From Paracoccus aeridis (GTDB lineage: Bacteria > Pseudomonadota > Alphaproteobacteria > Rhodobacterales > Rhodobacteraceae), in the NCBI RefSeq assembly GCF_004923205.2, contig NZ_SELD02000018.1, forward strand, positions 310,001-374,000: a stretch of DNA of 64,000 nucleotides. The letters run 5' to 3'. Every line of letters starts with the position of its first letter. Position 1 is the first letter of the stretch. A program made the position numbers and the translations under genes. Below are positions 38,096 to 46,587 of the stretch, in pieces. The notes beneath the pieces were generated by a model that was not told the DNA's origin, ran no database searches, and was given only the letters and a program-made list of their open reading frames with translations.

Positions 38096-38854
38096 TCAGT
38101 TGATGAGCGTGGGCTTCGGCGTCGGCGCGGCGGGCATGACGCCCAGGCGCCGCGCGACCTCGGTATAGGCGTCCGTCAGGCTGCCCAGATCGCGGCGGAA
38201 CACGTCCTTGTCGAGCTTCTGCTCGGTCTTGACGTCCCACAGGCGGCAGCTGTCGGGGCTGATCTCGTCGGCGACGATCAGGCGCATGAAGTCGCCGTCC
38301 CAGATCCGCCCGATCTCGATCTTGAAGTCCACCAGCTTGATGCCCACGCCGTAGAACACGCCCGACAGGAAGTCGTTCACGCGCAGCGCAAGGCTCACGA
38401 TGTCGTCCATGTCCTGCTGGCTGGCCCAGCCGAAGGCGATGATGTATTCCTCGCTGACCATCGGGTCGCCCAGCTCGTCGTTCTTGTAGCTGTATTCGAC
38501 GATCGGGCGCGGCAGCGGCGTGCCCTCGTCCAGCCCGAGGCGCTTGGCGATCGAGCCGGCGGCGAAGTTCCGCACGATCACTTCCAGCGGGATGATCTCG
38601 ACCTGGCGGATCAGCTGCTCGCGCATGTTGATGCGGCGGATGAAGTGGTTGGGGACGCCGATGTTGGTGAGCCCCTGCATGAAGAACTCGCTCAGGCGGT
38701 TGTTCAGCACGCCCTTCCCTTCGATCACCGCCTTCTTCTGGGCGTTGAACGCGGTGGCGTCGTCCTTGAAGTACTGGATCAGGGTGCCGGGCTCGGTCCC
38801 TTCGTACAGGATCTTGGCCTTGCCTTCGTAGATCTTCTTGCGGCGTGGTGCCAT
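38096..38854 (-). CDS. purC: phosphoribosylaminoimidazole-succinocarboxamide synthase
   Basis: A 252-residue ATP-dependent SAICAR synthase of purine synthesis. Signatures are [13 protein letters not shown] near the start, [18 protein letters not shown] with the conserved Arg, and VDFKIEIGR and [13 protein letters not shown]. It is the first gene of purC-purS. The ATG at 38854 gives the standard N-terminus; the open frame upstream is not conserved. Confidence 0.97.
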   Translation of the reverse strand: MAPRRKKIYEGKAKILYEGTEPGTLIQYFKDDATAFNAQKKAVIEGKGVLNNRLSEFFMQGLTNIGVPNHFIRRINMREQLIRQVEIIPLEVIVRNFAAGSIAKRLGLDEGTPLPRPIVEYSYKNDELGDPMVSEEYIIAFGWASQQDMDDIVSLALRVNDFLSGVFYGVGIKLVDFKIEIGRIWDGDFMRLIVADEISPDSCRLWDVKTEQKLDKDVFRRDLGSLTDAYTEVARRLGVMPAAPTPKPTLIN

Positions 38855-38996
38855 GGCGGGATCCCCCTTTTCATGCGGGTCATAGGCCAGAAGGGCCTTC
38901 TGGGGCAATGCCCGGCAGGAAAGCTGCCGAAACGGCGGGGTTGCAGGCGCGGCCGCGGCTGGCCATACCATGCGCGACCCTTGATGGAGGCCGCAG

Positions 38997-39311
38997 ATGA
39001 CCACCTTCGACGACCGCGAGCACGCGTACGAGACGAAATTCGCCCACGATGCCGACCTGCGCTTCCGCGCCGAGGCGCGGCGCAACCGGCTTCTCGGGGA
39101 ATGGGCGGCCGGGCTCCTGGGCAAGACCGGCGACGACGCGCGCACCTACGCGCTGACGATCGTGACCTCGGACTTCGAGGAGCCGGGCGAGGAGGACGTG
39201 TTCCGCAAGCTCTCGACCGACCTGGCCGGCAAGGCCGACGCCGCGACGATCCGCGACAAGATGGCGGAGATGCGCGCCCAAGCCCGCCGCCAGATCATCG
39301 ACGAGGCCTGA
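38997..39311 (+). CDS. F1-ATPase inhibitor zeta subunit (DUF1476)
   Basis: A 104-residue helical protein of the DUF1476 family. In Paracoccus denitrificans this is the zeta subunit that binds F1 and blocks ATP hydrolysis. It begins [23 protein letters not shown], given here as [18 protein letters not shown], the inhibitory N-terminal helix, then [11 protein letters not shown] and four predicted helices. It is divergent from purC and far from the F0 genes at 51.7-54.9 kb. Inhibitor function is by family. Confidence 0.9.
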   Translation: MTTFDDREHAYETKFAHDADLRFRAEARRNRLLGEWAAGLLGKTGDDARTYALTIVTSDFEEPGEEDVFRKLSTDLAGKADAATIRDKMAEMRAQARRQIIDEA

Positions 39312-39322
39312 GCCTCGCCCAG

Positions 39323-39360
39323 CCGGCACGACCCGTCCGGCACGACCCGTTCGGCACGAC
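39323..39360. repeat. 14-bp tandem repeat, about 2.7 copies
   Basis: CCGGCACGACCCGT occurs at 39323-39336 and 39337-39350, with a third partial unit (TCGGCACGAC) to 39360. It lies just after the inhibitor stop. Confidence 0.7.
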
Positions 39361-39382
39361 GGCCGCGTCCCACGGCGCGGCC
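39361..39382 (+). terminator. hairpin after the ATPase inhibitor gene
   Basis: GGCCGCG (39361-39367) pairs with CGCGGCC (39376-39382) across eight bases; only GATCTTCT follows. It could end transcription of the inhibitor. Confidence 0.4.
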
Positions 39383-39394
39383 GATCTTCTGTCC

Positions 39395-39424
39395 GCAAGT
39401 ATCCCCGCCGGAGGCTCCGGCGCC
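39395..39424 (-). repeat. dispersed intergenic repeat
   Basis: In reverse complement this reads GGCGCCGGAGCCTCCGGCGG then GGATACTTGC. It abuts the MATE stop codon and matches the copy at 44305 in CCTCCGGCGGGGATACTTG. Confidence 0.7.
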
Positions 39425-40753
39425 TCAACGCGCCGCGGCCTCGGCCTGCGGATACAGCCGCCACATCGCGACCGCGCGGGCCAGGTTCAGCAGCAGCAGC
39501 GACATCCACAACCCGTGGTTCGCGAAGGGCGGCGTCAGGACGATGACCGCCGCGAAGAAGATCGCGACCGACAGCACCATCGCGTTCCGCATCTGCCGCG
39601 TCAGCGTCGCGCCGATGAAGATGCCGTCCAGCATCCAGCCTGCGACGCCGACGACGGGCATCAGGATCATCCACGGCAGGTAGATGCGCGCGACCTCGCG
39701 CACCTCGGGCGAGGTCGTGAGCAGGTCGATCAGCGCCCCGCCGCCCACGGCGAAGGCCAGCGACAGCAGAACCGCGCCCGCCGCCGCCCACTGGCTCGAC
39801 AAGACCGAGGCGCGGCGGACCATGCCCGGCCGTTTCGCGCCGACCGCCTGCCCCACCAGCGCCTCGGCCGCGAAGGCGACCCCGTCCAGCGCGAAGGCGG
39901 TGATGCTCACGAACTGCAGCAGCACCTGGTTGGCGGCAAGCGGCAGGTCGCCCTGCCCCGCGCCCAGGAACATGAAGCTCGTGAACGCCGCCTGCAGCAG
40001 CACCGACCTGATCATGATGTCGCCGTTGACGCGCAGCAGCCGCACGACATGGTGGCGCGCCCACAGCCCGCCCGCGCGCAGCCCGCCGCGGATCGCGGCC
40101 CGCGCGAACCAAAGCGCCAGGGCCGCGCCCGACCACTCGGCCGCGAGCGTCGCCCACGCAACCCCCGGAACGCCCAGGCCGAGACCGAGCACGAACCACA
40201 GGTCCAGAAGGATGTTGACCGCGTTCACCAGCATCTGCACGGCAAGGATCCCGCGCGTCCGTTCGACCGCGATCAGCCAGCCGGTCAGCGCGTACATCGC
40301 GATCGTCGCGGGCGCGCCCCAGATGCGGATGGCGAGGTACTGGCGGGCGAGCGCCTCGACCTCGGCCGAGGCGGGCGACAGGCGGAAGGCGGCGGCGACC
40401 AGCGGCCCCTGCAGGATGATCAGCGCCACGCCGGCGGCCACCCCGATCGCGAGCGCCCGCAGCAGGTGCGCACCCGACGCGGCCGCGTCGCCCGCGCCCC
40501 GCGCCTGCGCGACAAGGCCGGACGTCCCCATCCGCAGGAAACCGAAGACCCAGTAGAGCGTCGTCAGGATCACCGCCCCGATCCCCACCGCGCCGATCGG
40601 CTCGGCGCGGCCGAGCTGGCCCACGACCCCGGTGTCCACCATGCCCAGAAGCGGGATGGTCGCGTTCGACAGGACGATGGGCAGCGCGATGGCGAGGACG
40701 CGGCGATGCGTGATCGCCCCGCCCCCCACGCCCTCGGCGGCCGCGCCGGACAC
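39425..40753 (-). CDS. MATE-family efflux transporter (DinF-like)
   Basis: A 442-residue integral membrane protein with about 12 helices in two six-helix halves. The first half opens RVLAIALPIVLSNATIPLLGMVDTGVVG (typical core LPIVLSNATIPLLGMVDTGV) and the second has AANQVLLQFVSITAFALDG. Such proteins export cations or drugs using Na+ or H+. The DinF-like subgroup is inferred from the LGMVDT and FALDGVAFAAEALVGQAVGA patterns. It overlaps nothing but lies three bases after the upstream thioesterase stop. Confidence 0.9.
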   Translation of the reverse strand: MSGAAAEGVGGGAITHRRVLAIALPIVLSNATIPLLGMVDTGVVGQLGRAEPIGAVGIGAVILTTLYWVFGFLRMGTSGLVAQARGAGDAAASGAHLLRALAIGVAAGVALIILQGPLVAAAFRLSPASAEVEALARQYLAIRIWGAPATIAMYALTGWLIAVERTRGILAVQMLVNAVNILLDLWFVLGLGLGVPGVAWATLAAEWSGAALALWFARAAIRGGLRAGGLWARHHVVRLLRVNGDIMIRSVLLQAAFTSFMFLGAGQGDLPLAANQVLLQFVSITAFALDGVAFAAEALVGQAVGAKRPGMVRRASVLSSQWAAAGAVLLSLAFAVGGGALIDLLTTSPEVREVARIYLPWMILMPVVGVAGWMLDGIFIGATLTRQMRNAMVLSVAIFFAAVIVLTPPFANHGLWMSLLLLNLARAVAMWRLYPQAEAAAR

Positions 40754-40756
40754 CGC

Positions 40757-41260
40757 TCAGCCGCCCTGCGGCATCAGGAAATGACCGTTCGCCTGCGCGA
40801 AGGGCCGGTCGCGGTTGTCCTGCCACGCCTCGACCTGCACGCTGGAATAGCGCCGCCCCAGCCGCACCACGCGGGCGCGGGCATAGCTGTCGCGCGGCAG
40901 GCCGGACCGCAGGTAATCCACCGAGAAGTCGATCGTCTTGGCCAGCCGCGGGGTCGCGAGCGGCACCGCCGCGTCGGGCACCATCCGGCCCGATTCCAGG
41001 TCGTCCCACAGCGTGGCCCAGGTCAGTTCCACCGTGGCCGCGATTTCCAGGAATGCGGCCGTCACCCCGCCGTGGATCGCGGGCAGCATCGGATTGCCGA
41101 TCAGCTTTTCGGAAAACGGCATCACGGCGGTCAGCTCGTCCCCGCGCCGGTCGAAGCGGATTCCCAGCCAGGAGATATAGGGGATGGCGGCGACGATGGC
41201 GGCGATGCCCGCGTCGCGGCGCGACTTGACGCGGTCCAGCGGTTCGTTGCGGTCGGCCAT
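40757..41260 (-). CDS. hotdog-fold thioesterase, PaaI family (second of pair)
   Basis: A 167-residue 4HBT-type protein. The motif PMLPAIHGGVTAAFLEIAAT (about 57-76) has the HGG turn, here with Glu in place of the usual Asp a few residues later. ATG 41260 gives the natural start MADRNEPL. It follows the preceding thioesterase by one base, so the two are cotranscribed paralogues, perhaps forming a heteromer. The substrate is unknown. Confidence 0.82.
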   Translation of the reverse strand: MADRNEPLDRVKSRRDAGIAAIVAAIPYISWLGIRFDRRGDELTAVMPFSEKLIGNPMLPAIHGGVTAAFLEIAATVELTWATLWDDLESGRMVPDAAVPLATPRLAKTIDFSVDYLRSGLPRDSYARARVVRLGRRYSSVQVEAWQDNRDRPFAQANGHFLMPQGG

Positions 41261-41261
41261 C

Positions 41262-41687
41262 TCAGCGCTCCACCGTGAAGGACCCGGTCGCGGTCGCAAC
41301 GGGGCGGTCCTCCTCGTCGTCGAGCGCCAGCGCCCGCACGAACGCCACCTTGCGGGTCATGTGAAAGCACTCGGCCCGCGCCCTGAGCTTCTGCCCCGGC
41401 GTCGCCGCCCGCATGTAGTCGATGCGCAGCGAGATCGTCGCCGTGCCGCTTGGGTTGTCCGGATGCGCCATGACGGCCGCGCCGCCGCAGGTGTCCATCA
41501 GCGCCGACACCACGCCGCCGTGGAGGACGCCGGTACGCGGATCGCCCACCAGCTCGGCCCGCCAGTCCATCTCGATCTCGGCCCGGGCGTCGCCGAAGCC
41601 CGTCAGGCGGCCGCCGAGCGCGTTGAGATGCGGCAAGCCCCTGAAGAATTCCTGCGCGATCCGCATCCGCTCGTCGTTCTGCCGCAT
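41262..41687 (-). CDS. hotdog-fold thioesterase, PaaI family (first of pair)
   Basis: A 141-residue 4HBT-type protein. It starts MRQNDERMRIAQEFFRGLPH and has the motif DPRTGVLHGGVVSALMDTCG, with HGG and the catalytic Asp of the family. The frame is open to 41780, but ATG 41687 gives the family length. It is coupled to the second thioesterase and then the MATE gene. It is divergent from the MerR regulator of the beta-oxidation group, so acyl-CoA hydrolysis fits the setting. Confidence 0.83.
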   Translation of the reverse strand: MRQNDERMRIAQEFFRGLPHLNALGGRLTGFGDARAEIEMDWRAELVGDPRTGVLHGGVVSALMDTCGGAAVMAHPDNPSGTATISLRIDYMRAATPGQKLRARAECFHMTRKVAFVRALALDDEEDRPVATATGSFTVER

Positions 41688-41811
41688 CCGCCGCGCCCTT
41701 CCCCTTGTGTGCCGCCCCCGACTTAGCGCCGCCCGCGCCGCCGACACAAGCGCCACCCCCAGGCGTCCCGGCCTACCCATCCCGGCCCGGGCGTCCCGGC
41801 AACACGCGCGG

Positions 41812-41840
41812 TTGAGCTTTCACCGGCGCCACACTATCCT
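41812..41840 (+). promoter_or_regulatory. putative promoter of the MerR gene
   Basis: TTGAGC (41812-41817) and TATCCT (41835-41840) are exactly 17 bases apart, 25 bases before the MerR start. Unlike MerR-activated promoters the spacer is not extended. Confidence 0.5.
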
Positions 41841-41864
41841 GCCGGGCGAATGGGTGGAGCGCGC

Positions 41865-42272
41865 ATGCCTGACGAAACCTTCATCAGCTTCAAGGAGATG
41901 TGCGCGCGCTTCGACGTCACTCCGCGCACCCTGCGCTATTACGAGTACATCGAACTTCTCAGCCCAAGGCGCGAGGGGCGGTCCCGCTTCTACGGCCCGC
42001 GCGAGATCGCGCGGATGAAGCTCATCATGCGCGGGCGGCGCTTCGGATTCTCGCTTGAAGACATCCGACAGTGGCTGCTGATCTACCAGCAGAAGGGCAC
42101 GCGCGAGCAGTACACGGTCTGGATCGAGCAGGCCGACCGGCAGCTCGGCCTGCTGGCCAGGCAGCGCGACGAGCTTGAGGCCGCGATGGCCGACCTTCGC
42201 AACCTGCGCGAGGAAGCGGCCCGGATCCTGACCGACATCGACGCGCAGGCGCCGGGCTCTGCCCCCGTCTGA
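41865..42272 (+). CDS. MerR family transcriptional regulator
   Basis: A 135-residue regulator. The HTH is at about 7-50 (FKEMCARFDVTPRTLRYYEY, the RYYE typical of MerR), followed by a long dimerisation helix (REQYTVWIEQADRQLGLLARQ). There is no cysteine-based metal site at the C-terminus. Similar regulators adjoin acyl-CoA dehydrogenase genes in related bacteria and control fatty-acid or branched-chain acyl-CoA oxidation. It lies 202 bases ahead of such a gene here. The effector is unknown. Confidence 0.88.
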   Translation: MPDETFISFKEMCARFDVTPRTLRYYEYIELLSPRREGRSRFYGPREIARMKLIMRGRRFGFSLEDIRQWLLIYQQKGTREQYTVWIEQADRQLGLLARQRDELEAAMADLRNLREEAARILTDIDAQAPGSAPV

Positions 42273-42474
42273 CCGGACCCGACGGCGGGCCGCGCCCGCG
42301 ACCCTGACGCGACGGCACGGCAGCCCGTGCCCGTGGGTGACGCGACGTCCGCGATGGGCGCGGCGGAACGGACACCTATAGTCGCGTGCAGGATCGGAAC
42401 GTGCGGGGGCGTTGCGAGACGCCGGCAGACGATCCGCCGGCGACCCGGCCCCGCCCATGGAGGAGGAGAACGCC

Positions 42475-44250
42475 TTGACCCGCTACACTGCCCCCGTTCA
42501 GGACATGCAGTTCCTGCTGCACGACGTGCTGAAGCTGTCGCAGTCCGGCCTTCCCGGCCATGACGAGCTGGACCGCGACTTCACCGCCGCCATCCTGGAC
42601 GCCGCCGGCCAGCTCGCCTCCGATGTGCTGGAGCCGTTGAACAAGGTCGGCGACGCCCAAGGCTGCAGCCTGGAAAATGGCGTGGTCCGCACGCCCGAAG
42701 GCTTCAAGGCCGCGTTCGACCAGGTCCGCGAGGGCGGCTGGACCGGGCTCGACTGCGACCCGGATTACGGCGGCCAGGGCATGCCCCACGTCATCGGGCT
42801 TGCCACGGGCGAGATGTTCGTGTCGGCCAACCTCGCCTTCAACATGTACCAGGGCCTGACCCACGGCGCCTATTCGGCGATCCATGCCCACGGCACCGAC
42901 GAACAGAAGCGGACCTACCTGCCGAAGATGGTGTCGTGCGAATGGACCGGCACCATGAACCTGACCGAGCCGCATTGCGGCACCGATCTCGGCATGCTGC
43001 GCACCCGCGCCGAGCCGCAGGACGACGGCAGCTACCTGATCACCGGCCAGAAGATCTTCATCTCGGCCGGCGATCACGACATGGCGGACAACGTCATCCA
43101 CCTGGTGCTGGCCAAGGCCCCGGGCGGCGGCGAGGGGACCAAGGGCATCAGCCTGTTCATCGTGCCGAAGTTCCTCGTGAACGAGGACGGCTCGCTCGGC
43201 GACCGCCAGCCGGTCTCGGTCGGCAAGCTGGAAGAGAAGATGGGGATCCACGGCAATTCGACCTGCGTGATGAACTACGACGGAGCCAGGGGCTGGCTGC
43301 TGGGCGACCTGCACAAGGGCATGCGCGCGATGTTCACGATGATGAACGAGGCGCGGCTGGGCGTGGGCCTGCAGGGCTACGCGGCGGCGGAAGCCGCCTA
43401 CCAGAACGCGGTCGACTACGCCCGCGACCGCCTGCAGGGGCGCGCCGTCACCGGCGCCCGGAACAAGGCCGGCCCCGCCGACCCGATCATCGTCCACCCC
43501 GACGTGCGGCGGATGCTGATGGACCAGCGCTCGTTCCTCGAAGGGGCGCGGGCGCTCGCGCTGTGGGCCGCGCACATGATCGACCGCGCGCGTGACGGCG
43601 ACAAGGACGCGGACGGGCTGGTCTCGTTGCTCACGCCGGTCATCAAGGGCTTCCTGACCGACAAGGGCTTCGACGGCGCGGTGCAGGCGCAGCAGGTCTA
43701 TGGCGGCCACGGCTACATCGAGGAATGGGGCATGTCGCAGTTCGTCCGCGACGCCCGCATCACCATGATCTACGAAGGCGCGAACGGGGTGCAGGCGCTG
43801 GATCTCGTCGGCCGCAAGCTCGCCCAGGACGGCGGCAGGCACGTCATGGCGTTCTTCGAGATGGTGCGGTCGTTCATCAAGGACAACGAAAGCGACGAGA
43901 CGCTGAAGGCGCAGTTCCTCGATCCGCTGAAGGCGGCGTCGAAGGACCTGCAGGCGGCGGCCACGTACTTCATGGAACGGGGCATGACCAACCCCGACGA
44001 CGCGCTGGCCGGCAGCTACGACTTCATGCACCTGTTCGGGCACACCGCGCTGGGGCTGATGTGGTCGCGGATGGCGGTCGCGGCGCAGACCGCGCTGTCC
44101 GCGGGCGAAGGCGACGCGGCGTTCCTGCGCGACAAGCTGGTCACGGGCCGGTACTACATGGCGCGGCACCTGCCGATGACGACCACGCACCTCGCGCGGA
44201 TCCGGTCGGGGTCCGAGCCGGTGATGGCGCTGGCCGCGGACCGGTTCTGA
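42475..44250 (+). CDS. acyl-CoA dehydrogenase, long (about 590-residue) type
   Basis: A 591-residue FAD enzyme that introduces the alpha,beta double bond in acyl-CoAs. It has the long family's N-terminal segment ([16 protein letters not shown]), the flavin-binding [15 protein letters not shown], and the catalytic region [20 protein letters not shown] then [10 protein letters not shown] with the likely base Glu. A C-terminal extension after about 450 is usual for this subgroup. I chose TTG 42475 because GGAGGAG precedes it by eight bases; ATG 42457 would consume that site. Members are often annotated as 3-methylmercaptopropionyl-CoA dehydrogenase (DmdC), but nothing here shows that specificity. 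A terminator follows. Confidence 0.9.
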   Translation: MTRYTAPVQDMQFLLHDVLKLSQSGLPGHDELDRDFTAAILDAAGQLASDVLEPLNKVGDAQGCSLENGVVRTPEGFKAAFDQVREGGWTGLDCDPDYGGQGMPHVIGLATGEMFVSANLAFNMYQGLTHGAYSAIHAHGTDEQKRTYLPKMVSCEWTGTMNLTEPHCGTDLGMLRTRAEPQDDGSYLITGQKIFISAGDHDMADNVIHLVLAKAPGGGEGTKGISLFIVPKFLVNEDGSLGDRQPVSVGKLEEKMGIHGNSTCVMNYDGARGWLLGDLHKGMRAMFTMMNEARLGVGLQGYAAAEAAYQNAVDYARDRLQGRAVTGARNKAGPADPIIVHPDVRRMLMDQRSFLEGARALALWAAHMIDRARDGDKDADGLVSLLTPVIKGFLTDKGFDGAVQAQQVYGGHGYIEEWGMSQFVRDARITMIYEGANGVQALDLVGRKLAQDGGRHVMAFFEMVRSFIKDNESDETLKAQFLDPLKAASKDLQAAATYFMERGMTNPDDALAGSYDFMHLFGHTALGLMWSRMAVAAQTALSAGEGDAAFLRDKLVTGRYYMARHLPMTTTHLARIRSGSEPVMALAADRF

Positions 44251-44304
44251 CCGGTGGGACACGTCCCCGCCGCAGGGCCCCGGCGCCACGCCTGCGACAG
44301 CGTT

Positions 44305-44343
44305 CCGGCGCCTCCGGCGGGGATACTTGGGCAAAGAAGAAGC
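44305..44343 (+). repeat. dispersed intergenic repeat
   Basis: CCGGCGCCTCCGGCGGGGAT continues ACTTGGGCAAAGAAGAAGC. It follows the acyl-CoA dehydrogenase by 54 bases and precedes its terminator. Confidence 0.75.
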
Positions 44344-44350
44344 GGCGCGG

Positions 44351-44400
44351 CCCCGGTTCCGCGCGGCCCGTGGGCATCAGTGGCGGAACCGGGGCTTTCT
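44351..44400 (+). terminator. terminator of the acyl-CoA dehydrogenase gene
   Basis: A perfect 12-bp stem (CCCCGGTTCCGC/GCGGAACCGGGG) with a 20-base loop, followed by CTTTCT. Because it separates this gene from GST, thiolase and fadB, these probably have another promoter. Confidence 0.65.
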
Positions 44401-44480
44401 CCTTTGGCGGCCATCGGCTTCCCAGCCTGTCCCGCGCGCCCATCCTTGCGCGGAATGGTTGAGGAAGCGTTACCGCCCCC

Positions 44481-44510
44481 GTTCTTCTTTGTGGAAATAT
44501 CCCACGGGTC
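44481..44510 (-). repeat. dispersed intergenic repeat
   Basis: In reverse complement this reads GACCCGTGGGATATTTCCAC then AAAGAAGAAC. It sits 40 bases before the GST gene in the opposite orientation to the copy at 44305. Confidence 0.6.
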
Positions 44511-44549
44511 CGGGGCGCGCAGCCCCGGGTTGCGACATGGGAGGACACG

Positions 44550-45176
44550 ATGACCGCGCAACTCTGGTGCTTCGGCGAATCCGGCAACGCCTACAAGGCG
44601 GCGCTGACGATGCAGCTTTCAGGCTTCGGCTGGGAACCCGTTTTCGTCGATTTCTTCAACGGCGGGACGCGCACGCCGGAGTTCCGCGCGATCAGCCCGA
44701 TGGGCGAGGTGCCGGTCCTGCGCGACGGAAGCCGGGTGCTGAGCCAGTCGGCGGTGATCCAGCTTCACGTCGCCGGGCGCACCGGGCAGTTCGGCGGCAG
44801 CGACCCGGACGAGGTGCTGCGCTGGCTGTTCTGGGACAATCACAAGCTGTCGGGCGTGGCGGGATCGACCCGCTTCCTCGGTAACTTCGTGCCGCCCGAA
44901 AAGCGTCCCGCCGAGGTGATCGGCTTCCAGCAGGCGCGGCTGAAAGCCGCCTACAGGGTGCTGGACGATCGCCTCGCCGCCCGCGACTGGGTGGCCGACG
45001 ACGCCCCCACGATCGCCGACTTCGCCTGCTGCGGCTATCTGTACTATCCCGAACCCTTCGGGTTCGACCGCGCCGACTGGCCGCATATCGATGCCTGGCT
45101 CGACCGCATCGCGGCCCTGCCCGGCTGGAAACACCCCTATGATCTGATGCCCGGCAGCCCTGCCGACCGGGCGTGA
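44550..45176 (+). CDS. glutathione S-transferase
   Basis: A 208-residue protein with an N-terminal thioredoxin fold (FGESGNAYKAALTMQL, with the SGNAYK glutathione-site helix), cis-Pro in GEVPVLRDG, and SQSAVIQLHVA. A helical C-terminal domain has the N-capping motif in APTIADFACCGYL. Reaction and substrate are unknown. It lies 12 bases before the thiolase gene, which suggests cotranscription and a link to acyl-CoA metabolism or to handling its reactive by-products. Confidence 0.88.
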   Translation: MTAQLWCFGESGNAYKAALTMQLSGFGWEPVFVDFFNGGTRTPEFRAISPMGEVPVLRDGSRVLSQSAVIQLHVAGRTGQFGGSDPDEVLRWLFWDNHKLSGVAGSTRFLGNFVPPEKRPAEVIGFQQARLKAAYRVLDDRLAARDWVADDAPTIADFACCGYLYYPEPFGFDRADWPHIDAWLDRIAALPGWKHPYDLMPGSPADRA

Positions 45177-45188
45177 AGGAGAGGACGC

Positions 45189-46400
45189 ATGACCGAAGCC
45201 TACATCTTTGACGCAGCCCGCACCCCGCGCGGCAAGGGCCGCCCCGACGGCAGCCTGCACGAAGTCACCTCGATGGCGCTGTCGGCGCGGCTGCTGAATG
45301 CCATGAAGGCCCGCAACGGCCTTGACGGCCACGTGGTCGAGGACCTGATCTGGGGCAACGTCACGCAGGTGATGGAACAGGGCGGCTGCCTGGCGCGGTC
45401 CGCCGTGCTCGCGTCCGATCTGGACCAGGGGATCCCAGGCGTCTCGATCAACCGCTTCTGCGCCAGCGGGCTCGAGGCCGTGAACATGGCCGCCAACCAG
45501 CTGAAGGGCGGTGCGGGGCAGGCCTACCTTGCCGGCGGGGTCGAGATGATGGGGCGCGTCGCGATGGGCAGCGACGGCTTCGCCATCGCGGTCGACCCAT
45601 CGGTGGCGATGAAGACCTATTTCGTGCCGCAGGGCATCTCAGCCGACATCATCGCGACCGAGTACGGCTTCACCCGCGAACAGGCCGACGCGCTCGCCGT
45701 GGAATCGCAGCGCCGCGCCAAGCGCGCGTGGGACGAAGGGCGGTTCGCCCGCTCGATCGTCCCGGCGCTGGACCAGAACGGCCTTGTCATCCTCGACCGC
45801 GACGAATTCATGCGGCCCGACACGACGATGGAGAGCCTCGCCGCGCTGAAGCCGAGCTTCAAGGAGATGGGCGAGGTGATGCCGGGCTTCGACAAGGTTG
45901 CCATGCTGAAATACCCGCACCTGCCCCGCATCAACCACATCCACCACGCGGGCAATTCGTCCGGGATCGTGGACGGGGCCGCGGCGGTGCTGCTGGGCAC
46001 CCGCGAATGGGGCGAGCGGATGGGCCTGAAGCCCCGCGCCCGCATCCGCGCGACGGCCAAGATCGGCACCGATCCGACGATCATGCTGACCGGCCCGGTG
46101 CCGGTGACCGAACGGATCCTGCGCGAAAGCGGCATGGCCATCGGCGACATCGACCTGTTCGAGGTGAACGAGGCCTTCGCCTCGGTCGTGCTGCGCTTCA
46201 TGCAGGCGTTCGACGTGGACCCGGCCATCGTCAACGTGAACGGCGGCGCGATGGCGATGGGCCACCCGCTGGGGGCGACCGGCGCGATCCTGATCGGCAC
46301 GCTCCTGGACGAAATGGAGCGGCAGGACAAGGAAGTGGGCTACGCCACGCTCTGCGTCGCGTCCGGCATGGGCGCGGGCACCATCATCGAAAGGGTGTGA
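45189..46400 (+). CDS. fadA: acetyl-CoA C-acyltransferase (thiolase)
   Basis: A 403-residue thiolase of beta-oxidation that cleaves 3-ketoacyl-CoA with CoA. The nucleophile is C91 in NRFCASGLEA. The catalytic His is in NGGAMAMGHPLGATGA, and the second Cys in CVASGMGAG, all intact. It lies between GST and the FadB-type gene, forming the thiolase partner of the trifunctional complex. The 187-base gap before fadB has no gene. Confidence 0.93.
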   Translation: MTEAYIFDAARTPRGKGRPDGSLHEVTSMALSARLLNAMKARNGLDGHVVEDLIWGNVTQVMEQGGCLARSAVLASDLDQGIPGVSINRFCASGLEAVNMAANQLKGGAGQAYLAGGVEMMGRVAMGSDGFAIAVDPSVAMKTYFVPQGISADIIATEYGFTREQADALAVESQRRAKRAWDEGRFARSIVPALDQNGLVILDRDEFMRPDTTMESLAALKPSFKEMGEVMPGFDKVAMLKYPHLPRINHIHHAGNSSGIVDGAAAVLLGTREWGERMGLKPRARIRATAKIGTDPTIMLTGPVPVTERILRESGMAIGDIDLFEVNEAFASVVLRFMQAFDVDPAIVNVNGGAMAMGHPLGATGAILIGTLLDEMERQDKEVGYATLCVASGMGAGTIIERV

Positions 46401-46587
46401 TGCCGAAGCTCGCCATCCAGGCGGCGCCGCCGCGAGCGGGGTCGGGCGATCCCGACCCCTGCACGGCCGGGGTCCGCGCGAAAGCGGACCTGCAGATGCA
46501 CCCGACAGGCGGCACGCCCCGCCTGACCCATCATGACGGACGCGACCGGGCCGGACCCCGGAACCTCGCGCCGAAGGGAGAGACCGA

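Noticed and set aside
42475..44250. Naming the acyl-CoA dehydrogenase DmdC (dimethylsulfoniopropionate pathway)
   Set aside because: The family is often given this name automatically, but no other dmd gene is nearby and the neighbours are general beta-oxidation genes.
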